DNA of 63,406 nt, taken from Zygnema cylindricum (Eukaryota > Streptophyta > Zygnematophyceae > Zygnematales > Zygnemataceae). The position numbers and the translations under genes were made by a program. The DNA lies in contig JBBHKE010000634.1 in assembly GCA_037447655.1 (NCBI GenBank), forward strand, positions 5,001 to 68,406, written 5' to 3'. Position 1 is the first letter of the stretch. The number at the start of each line of letters is the position of its first letter. The notes below the pieces were generated by a model. That model was not told where the DNA came from. It did no database searches and worked only from the letters and a program-made list of their open reading frames with translations. This document shows, piece after piece, positions 56,964 through 63,406 of this stretch.

Positions 56964-59900
56964 TGTAAACTTGGCTTCCAAATACTTTAATGTGTAAAAT
57001 ATCTGGTTTTTGTAGAAATAAAAGGTTATTTTAGTATTTTCTAGGTTTTTCAAAATGCAGAAAAGAAGCCGAGGCAGTCTGCCTCTAACTTCTCTCTTCA
57101 GCTCCCACACTTGTCGTAGTCATTGAAGGTTGAAGAGGGAGCTAGAGCCATGGCTGCCTCTGCTGATTAGAGATAGAGTTACAGGTTGTAGATTTTGGTA
57201 GATTTACCAAAATGTATATTGACGGACCTAGGGTTTGAACGTGGTACCTACCGCCCGTCAACTTAGTCTGTAGCCTTAGCCATTTAGTCTGCCATCATGC
57301 TTCAAGGCATATTGTTTGATAGGTATTTAAATGTTAACACGTAGTCTATTTCATTTAACGGATCTTTAAACATAGACACATTTTGTAAAGTACGGCGTAC
57401 GAAACATCCGAAACGAATACTGCGCATTTTGTTTAGAAAGCGAAACAAATACTGCGGAAGTATTTATGACGGCCACAATTGTAATCGGCTTAATCCGACG
57501 GCCACGAAGCATGCGGAGATCGTGGAATAGGTTTTCGGATGTTTGTGGTTGACGTCACGTCAATTGCCACGTGGCAAAATCACATTGGATTGCGACATCT
57601 CCTAGGATTCCAAGAACGAATCCAAAAATGGCATGTGTCAACTTGTTGGCCATGTCGTACAATATCCGTACATAAAGTACATCGGCACTTGTACCTTATG
57701 TACGATACACTATTATGATTGGTGCCGTACTTAAGTAGATAGAGTTTAGAGAGAGATAGGACTTAGAAAAATTTGATAGATTGGACCCTCTCTCCTAGAG
57801 AGCTTCTGTACAAAAGGTCAACTTTGACCCTTCATAACTTACTACTCAGGGGAGCAAATTCAGAGATTCTTTTTGCTATAGACTCAGGGGAGTCTTGTCT
57901 TTACAGGGGTGAAGGTGGTCAGACTTTTTTTCCGCCAGTGTGGCAGTTATTCTTGCTGAAACACAAAGGGGTCAGGGTTATCCTAGAGGCTTCGTGTGAG
58001 CTGCCTACTCTGAGGTCCTATGGAGGTCTCAGAGTTACAGTTTTCTTCCAACCCATCTCTCATAAGGTGTCACTCCCTTTATAGCTGAGGTAAGGACTCT
58101 GTTCTTAATGTAGTTGGCACAGTTCATTGCTTCTGCCCAAAATCTCTTTTCTATTATCTTGTCGATCAACATACTGCATACACTATTTCCTACTGTTCGA
58201 TTCAACCTCTCAGCTACCCCATTTTGCTACGGGTTTTATGGTTCAATTTTCGGGTGCTGCACTCCCTCATCTCTTAGATATTCCTCAAACTAATTAGAGG
58301 TATATTTCCCCCCATTATCACTTCTTTTCCTCTTAATAGGGGTTTCATGCAACTTCTCACTCCCTGCTATATATTCATTGAAGTAAGTTGATGCTTTAGA
58401 CTTTGTTTTTAGAAATTAGACTCTAGAGTATCTAGACCAATCATCTGTTATTGTCATCATTAACCTCTTTCCTCCAACCGAAGGAACTTTTGCAGGTCCC
58501 TTAATATCTGTGTGGACCAAATCTAACACTTTCTCACCTCTATAAGTGGCGGCTTTGGGAAAGGGAAGTATGTGAGCGTTACCTTGAGCACAACCACTAC
58601 AATCATCCGTCATTTCATTATCCCCAAATTGCATGCTTTCTACTACCCCAAGATTTTTCATTTCCTTCAACCTATCAAAATGCACATGTGCCAACCGCTT
58701 ATGCCAAGTCATAAACTTAGGAGCACCAACATAGTAAGCTTTTTTTTTTTCATTACTTAGGTTAAGCCTAAACATTCCTTGGCTAGCGTTATGTGCTGTG
58801 AAGTAAACTTCATCCCTATACTTAGCTGTAAAGACTGCCTTTCTAGTGAAGGTATCAAACTCTTTTTCATCTAACATAGACGTAGAGACAAGATTTTTAC
58901 TCAGCTGAGGAATGTAGAGTACATCTGAGAATGTAAGTATAGAAGTCTTACCCTCCACTAAGACTTTCACCTTCACTGATCCAACTAGATCAGTAGTAAC
59001 CACTCTCACATCCCCATACTTTAACTCTACAGTAGGGATCTTTCTTAGCTTAGTGAAGAATTCCTTATCACGACACGTATGTATGGATGCTTCTGAGTCG
59101 ATGATCCATCCTTCTAGTGGAGCTTCCCGAATTGCTCCAAGAGCACACTTTTGTCTTCGAGAGATCTCCTTCTTCTCCAAAATCTCATCAAGAAGAAGCT
59201 CCCCATCCTCCTCAGAAGACTCATCCTCGATTTCTCTTGTCACTTTTGTAACCACAAGTGCATTTTTCTTCCCTCTGGAAGAACCCCCTCCACTGTTCTC
59301 TTGGAGCGTTAGCTCCGACAACTGTACACAAATTGCGAAGAAGTGTCTTAGCTTTTGCAGAAATGACAAAGACCCTTTTGGGGCCTCGGTCCTCCACAAT
59401 GATCTCTTTCCCCTTTGTACTGTTTCTTTGATTCCTTCCCCCATCGGTCCCCTCACGCTACTACAGCTTGAATGCTCTTTCTTCCTCTCCTAATATTGAT
59501 TGTGTTTTCCTGCACAAGTATCATCCGGACCACTATATTCCACTTCCATGAACTATCAGTTATTTCTTGTACTCGACACACTTTGTTCTCGTATTCCCCT
59601 AGTAACTTAATGATGAGAGTGTTAACTTTCAACTTCATTGTACATGTCCACCCGACACTTTCCATCTCCATATACAAACAAGAAAGATCATTACAGTAAT
59701 CTAACATCTTTCCTCCTTTGTAAGTGTAACTCAATAGCTTTTGCTCAGCCAACTTGAGCTCCTGAATAGTTCCACCTCTATGAATCTACACCAAACTCAC
59801 CCACAATTCCTTGGCCTTGTAAATGTGAAGGTGAGGAGTGGACAAAGCTTGAGTGAGGTGCCTCAGAATGAAGCTCTTGGCAGCCATGTTTACATCCTCC

Positions 59901-60103
59901 CATATTTGAGTATCGTTCTCCGTGTTCTTCACTGTCACCGCTCCCGGTACTGTGGCAATATGAGTGAGGGGTGTCTCATTCCTTTTCTCTTTTTCGGACA
60001 CACTGCTTTCCCCATCATCTGCCTCCTGATAGATGAACCTAGATCCATTGAAGGTGAGCACCCTAGAGGGTGGGCCCATAACCTGCAATTCCGTGTCCTC
60101 CAT
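56964..60103 (-). pseudogene. copA4 gag-protease-integrase remnant
   Basis: Gag starts at 60103 inside the LTR (MEDTELQVMGPPSRVLTFNG). Recognisable parts are AAKSFILRHLTQALSTPHLH (about 59880), YMEMESVGWTCTMKLKVNTL (about 59650) and VVRMILVQENTINIRRGRKS (about 59540). A 346-codon open piece (59456-58416) joins gag end, protease and integrase start. Its protease site is IIDSEASIHTC (DSGA to DSEA) and its zinc domain HKRLAHVH...CSGCAQGNAH. HTDIKGPAKVPS holds the first catalytic Asp. Integrase continues to 58045 with a damaged DNGGEY block. It resumes in 57005-56964 (HIKVFGSQVYSL) beyond the copB3 LTR and then, beyond copA3, at 50609. Confidence 0.87.
57011..58039 (+). repeat. copB3: copB solo LTR, duplication GTTTT
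   Basis: This 1029-bp LTR starts TGTAGAAATA and ends AGAGTTACA. GTTTT at 57006-57010 and 58040-58044 is a perfect target duplication. It interrupts the copA4 integrase frame, which resumes at 58045. The gag ATG (58019-58021) is retained although no internal region follows. Confidence 0.93.
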
Positions 60104-61091
60104 TGGATTATAAAATACAACAAGCCTCTAAATAGTATTGAACTAACCCACTTCAAGCCACAACAATTGCTGCCTAAGAAGGCAAACTGAAAATTTGACT
60201 GCTTTCCTGTGTAGCTTGGACTCCCCTGAGTCTGTAGCAAAAAGAATCACTGAAAACGGCCAACCAGCCGATAAGTTATGAGTCGGCAAAAATGCCAAGT
60301 TTATACAAACTCTCAAAGGGAGAGAGGTACTTATCTACCAAATTCTCTAAGTCCAAATCCCTCTCACAACCCTTATCTATTGAAGAACGAACCAATCAGA
60401 TCACTGTAGGGATACAGAAAAAGAAATAGCGTCAATGTACTTTTTGTACGGCCTATGTACAACAACCCCATTGAGTGGACGCGTGTCCACTTTTAACTTG
60501 TCCTTATGTTCGGCGGAATTCCTGCGACCAAATGTCATTCTTCCGCGTTGTGCCACGTCATGCCACGTCCATAAATGCAAAAGTGACCATTCCGCGATCT
60601 CGGCAGTGATATACGCCGTCGGATTAAATCCGACATTAAATGTCCGCTGTCAAAACAAATGTCCAATTCATTTGTTTTTGTGCGAGATAATGTTTGTACT
60701 ATATAATACCTGGTTATATGTTTCTCCGTTCATCATTGCGTTAATCGAATTCATGGTCGTAATACTGTTTAAATATATATCAAACCCAATGTATTCTAAC
60801 AGCCTTCTACGACAAACTGGCTAGAGCTAACGTCTACGCCGCGCTCTGCCGGTCGAAAGTTCGAGTCTTAGCGAACTCAACCTTTTGTTGAGAGTGACAT
60901 AAGTCACTCCTTAGACTAGCCTACTCAAGCTAGGATAGCCATGGCTCAGCCACCCTCTCTATCCCTCAGTGACTACGACAAGTATGGTGGGTAGAGAGAG
61001 GAGGTCGAGGCAAGCTGTCTGACTTTATCTTCCTTCTATTTGTACTTAATTTAGACCTAGAAAATACCTTATAAAACTAATAATTTCAACA
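60084..61091 (-). repeat. copA4 5' LTR
   Basis: Plus-sense ends are TGCAATTCCGTG and AATTTCAACA. The primer-site complement GGTGGGCCCATAACC at 60069-60083 is intact. In plus sense it holds a tRNA-like stretch near 60818-60885 (GGCTAGAGCTAACG, AGTTCGAGTC). Confidence 0.92.
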
Positions 61092-61984
61092 GCCAATAGA
61101 TTTGAAAGTCTTAGTGGAGGGTAAGAATTCTATACTCACATTTCAGATGTACTCTACATTCCTCTGTTGAGCAAAAATCTTGTCTTTACATCTGTATTAG
61201 ATGACAAAGAGTTTGATACCTTCACTAGAAAGGGAGTCTTTACAGCTAAGAATGGGGATGATTTTTACTTCACGGCAGATAATGGTAGCCAAGGAATGTT
61301 TAGGCTTAACCTAAGTAATGAAAAAATAATGCTTACTATGTTGGTGTTCCTAAGTTGATGATTTCGCAAAAACAATTAGGGCATATGCATTTTGATAGGT
61401 TGAGTGAAAGGAAAAATCTTGGGGTATTAGAAGGCATTCAGTTTGGGGATAATGAAATGATGGATGATTGTAGTGGCTTTCTCAAAGTTAGGCTCAAAGA
61501 CTTCCCTTTCCCAAAGCCGCCACATATAGAGGTGAAAAAGTACTAGATCTGGTCTACAAATATATCTTGGGACCTTCAAAAGTACCTTCGGTTGGAGGAA
61601 GGAGGTTTATGTTAACAATAACCAATGATTGGTCTAGATACTCTAGAGTCTACTTCCTAAAAACTAAGTCTGAAACATCAACTTACTTGAAAAAAAATAA
61701 AGCTTGGAGTGAGGAGTTGCATAGAATCCCCTTTAAGAGAATAAAGAGTGATAATGGGGGGGAATATACCTCTAACCAGTTTGAAGAATACTTGAGAGAT
61801 GAGGGAGTTTAGCACCAAAAAATCGAACCATATAACCCGGAACAAAATAGGATAGTTGAGAGGTTAAACCGAACACTAGGAGATAGTGCATGCAGTATTT
61901 TGGCCGACAAGAAAATAGAAACGAGATTTTCAGCAAAGGCCATGAACTATGCCAACTACATTGAGAATAGAGTCCTTACCTCAA
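61092..61984 (+). pseudogene. copA5 integrase remnant (continuation)
   Basis: The copA5 frame resumes after copA4: DLKVLVEGK, MSKNLVFTSVLDDKEFDTFT, NGSQGMFRLNLSNEK. After shifts follow the zinc domain (HMHFDRLSERKNLGVLEGIQ, DDCSG), GPSKVPSVGGRRFMLTITND, SDNGGEYTSNQFEEYLRDEG near 61748 and VERLNRTLGDSA near 61855. It ends RVLTS at 61980, where copB4 begins. Several stops and frameshifts break it. Confidence 0.85.
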
Positions 61985-63047
61985 TGCAACTCTGAGACCT
62001 CTATAGGTCCTCAGAGAAGGCAGCTCACACGAAGCCTCTAGGATAACCTTGACCCTTTTGTGAAACGGCAAGAATATCTGCCACCATGGCAGACAAAAAC
62101 TTTGACCACCTTCTCCCCTATGAAGGCAAGACTCCCTTGAGTCGATAGCAAAAAAAATCTCTCAATTTGCTCCTCTGAGCAGTAAGTTATGGAGGGTCAA
62201 AATTGACCTTTTGTACAGAAGCTCTTTGAGAGAGAGGGTCCTATCTACCAATTTTTTCTAAGTCGTATCTCTCTCTAAAACTTTCTATTGATGTACGCTA
62301 CCAATCATATTACACTGCCATACACAAAAGTACAGCTGCCGGTGTACTATCTGTACGATTATTGTACGACATGGCCTAAATGTTGACTCATGACATATCC
62401 GGATTCGGTCCCGTAATCCCCGGAGATGGCGCGATCAATTGTAATTGTGTCACATGTCATCCGATGTGGCGATGACCACAATCCGTCGAGATTCTCCTCT
62501 GCGATCTCGACATTCTTCCCGGCTGTCCGATTAATGCAGATTTCAATCGTAGCCGTTGTAAATACTTGCGTCGTATGCGTTCGTTTAAAGAAGCATCTAC
62601 GCGATACTCGTTTCTTATCTGTACTCTAATTTGTACTTTTACATAACTAGATATGTGTATCCCAAAAACAGTTGTCGTTAAATGAATTATCCTACGTGGT
62701 AACATTTAAATACCTAACAAATCCTATATCACGTAACTTTAGTCCTAGACTTAATGGATAAGTCTATCGGCTACCGGCAACTATGTCGGACGGTAGGTAC
62801 TAGGATCAAATCCTGGATTCGACATATATCCTTTTAGTAAGTGAACTTCCAATCCGTAAATCAAGTAATCTATTTCCCATAAATCTGTGGATAGCATAGG
62901 CAGCCATGGCTCTAGCTTCCTCTCCAACTTTCAGTAACTGCAACAAGTGTGGGAGTTGATGAGAGGAGTTAAAGGCACATTGTCTCGGCTTCTTTTCTAC
63001 ATTATATTTTAGACCTATAAAATACTAAAGAACCATCAATTTCTTCA
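61985..63047 (-). repeat. copB4 LTR (3' LTR of a minus-strand element)
   Basis: Plus-sense ends are TGCAACTCTGAG and ATTTCTTCA, followed by the CTCCCCTTATTTT polypurine complement. It interrupts copA5 after CTCAA (61980-61984). The partner LTR lies beyond the window. Confidence 0.88.
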
Positions 63048-63234
63048 CTCCCCTTATTTTCTAGTCACTCTTTAATTTAAAACCACACTTCTCCCTGCAT
63101 AAAATTAGCTTAGGGGAAGGCACAGGTTTGGTCATCATATCTGCTACCATCTCGCTATCTGGTCGGTACTCTAAACAGATAATTTTGTTTTCTAATTTCT
63201 CTATAACAAAGTTAAGTCTAATGTCCATGTGTTT
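63048..63234 (-). pseudogene. copB4 RNase H C-terminus
   Basis: Minus-strand reading: HMDIRLNFVIEKLENKIICL, EYRPDSEMVADMMTKPVPSP, then CREKCGFKLKSD and a stop at 63061. This is the conserved end of copB pol. Upstream sequence is cut at 63235. Confidence 0.85.
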
Positions 63235-63406
63235 TGAAAGGATCGAAAACACAATTGGAATGCGCAAAGAATTGACAAATTACAATGCGGAAGCGAATTT
63301 ATCTCACATCAAATATCAACCAACTCTCATACATTAAATCCTCATGATCATAGATACAGACATCACATAATTCAGAAGAGGAAACTCACATTAATTCACA
63401 TACATT
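63235..63406 (+). repeat. Probable start of another LTR
   Basis: copB4 pol stops abruptly and new sequence begins TGAAAGGATCGAAAACACAA, a TG-started boundary typical of an LTR. It is AT-rich, non-coding and runs off the window. Family unknown. Confidence 0.4.

Larger units (their letters stand above)
46222..61091 (-). mobile_element. copA4: Ty1/copia element carrying three younger insertions
   Basis: Minus orientation: 5' LTR 61091-60084, gag-pol 60103-48503 with gaps, 3' LTR 48502-46222 with a gap. GCCAG at 46217-46221 and GCCAA at 61092-61096 form the target duplication inside copA5. Insertions are F3 in the 3' LTR, and copA3 and the copB3 solo LTR in the integrase region. Each has its own target duplication, so their order after copA4 is certain. 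Confidence 0.9.
43981..61984 (+). mobile_element. copA5: Ty1/copia element, interrupted, 3' part not in window
   Basis: The 5' LTR (43981-44982) interrupts gypC RNase H. Gag-protease runs to 46221, copA4 interrupts, and integrase resumes at 61092 and runs to 61984, where copB4 interrupts. RT and the 3' LTR would lie beyond the window, so its target duplication (left flank AGAAG) cannot be checked. Confidence 0.85.

Overview
The window is nuclear DNA of a eukaryotic green plant (streptophyte). It holds one spliced host gene and about 60 kb of old, nested, broken retrotransposons. The host gene (466-1715, minus) is a five-exon copy of the nitrate-transporter accessory protein NAR2/NRT3, a plant family, with short GT-AG introns. 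The main Ty1/copia elements are primed by a site matching the anticodon arm of plant initiator tRNA-Met. A Ty3/gypsy element carries a cytosine-methyltransferase gene; as far as I recall, such elements have been reported from charophyte algae and dinoflagellates. I therefore favour a non-flowering streptophyte (charophyte, bryophyte, lycophyte or fern), but the species cannot be fixed from sequence alone.

Layout. 1-3025: NRT3 and its upstream region. 3026-3580: a CAGT-ended MITE flanked by TA. 3829-5003: a broken non-LTR reverse transcriptase. 5019-9508: a minus-strand copia element (copG) lacking its 3' end. 9509-34817: a plus-strand copia element (copB0) split by a minus-strand gypsy (gypE, 10552-33780, target duplication CTAAT). 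gypE is itself filled by an older copia (copD), and copD by an F-family solo LTR, another solo LTR and a full-length copB element (copB1). A second copB complex (copB2, 25610-33660, duplication GCTGC) sits inside the gypE 5' LTR and contains three LTRs and 608 bp of foreign DNA.

34818-43980: gypC, a Ty3/gypsy element with gag (two CCHC knuckles), aspartic protease, a DNMT3-like C5 cytosine methyltransferase and reverse transcriptase. Its protease-methyltransferase block is present twice in tandem, and the first copy is split by a small F-family element. 43981-61984: copA5 (plus), split by copA4 (minus, 46222-61091), which is split by an F solo LTR, a full-length copA3 (50615-56958, duplication AAGAC) and a copB solo LTR. 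61985-63234 is the end of a further copB element, and another LTR probably starts at 63235.

How the parts work. copA and copB are related families. In both, the gag start codon lies about 20 nt inside the 5' LTR and the frame runs through the primer binding site, which pairs with the tRNA-iMet anticodon arm. The LTRs carry a G-box, a TATA box and, between TATA and the LTR end, three hairpins with an AGGG-type loop. No element in the window has an intact polyprotein, so all retrotransposon genes are annotated as pseudogenes. The most notable finding is the retrotransposon-borne methyltransferase and its tandem duplication.
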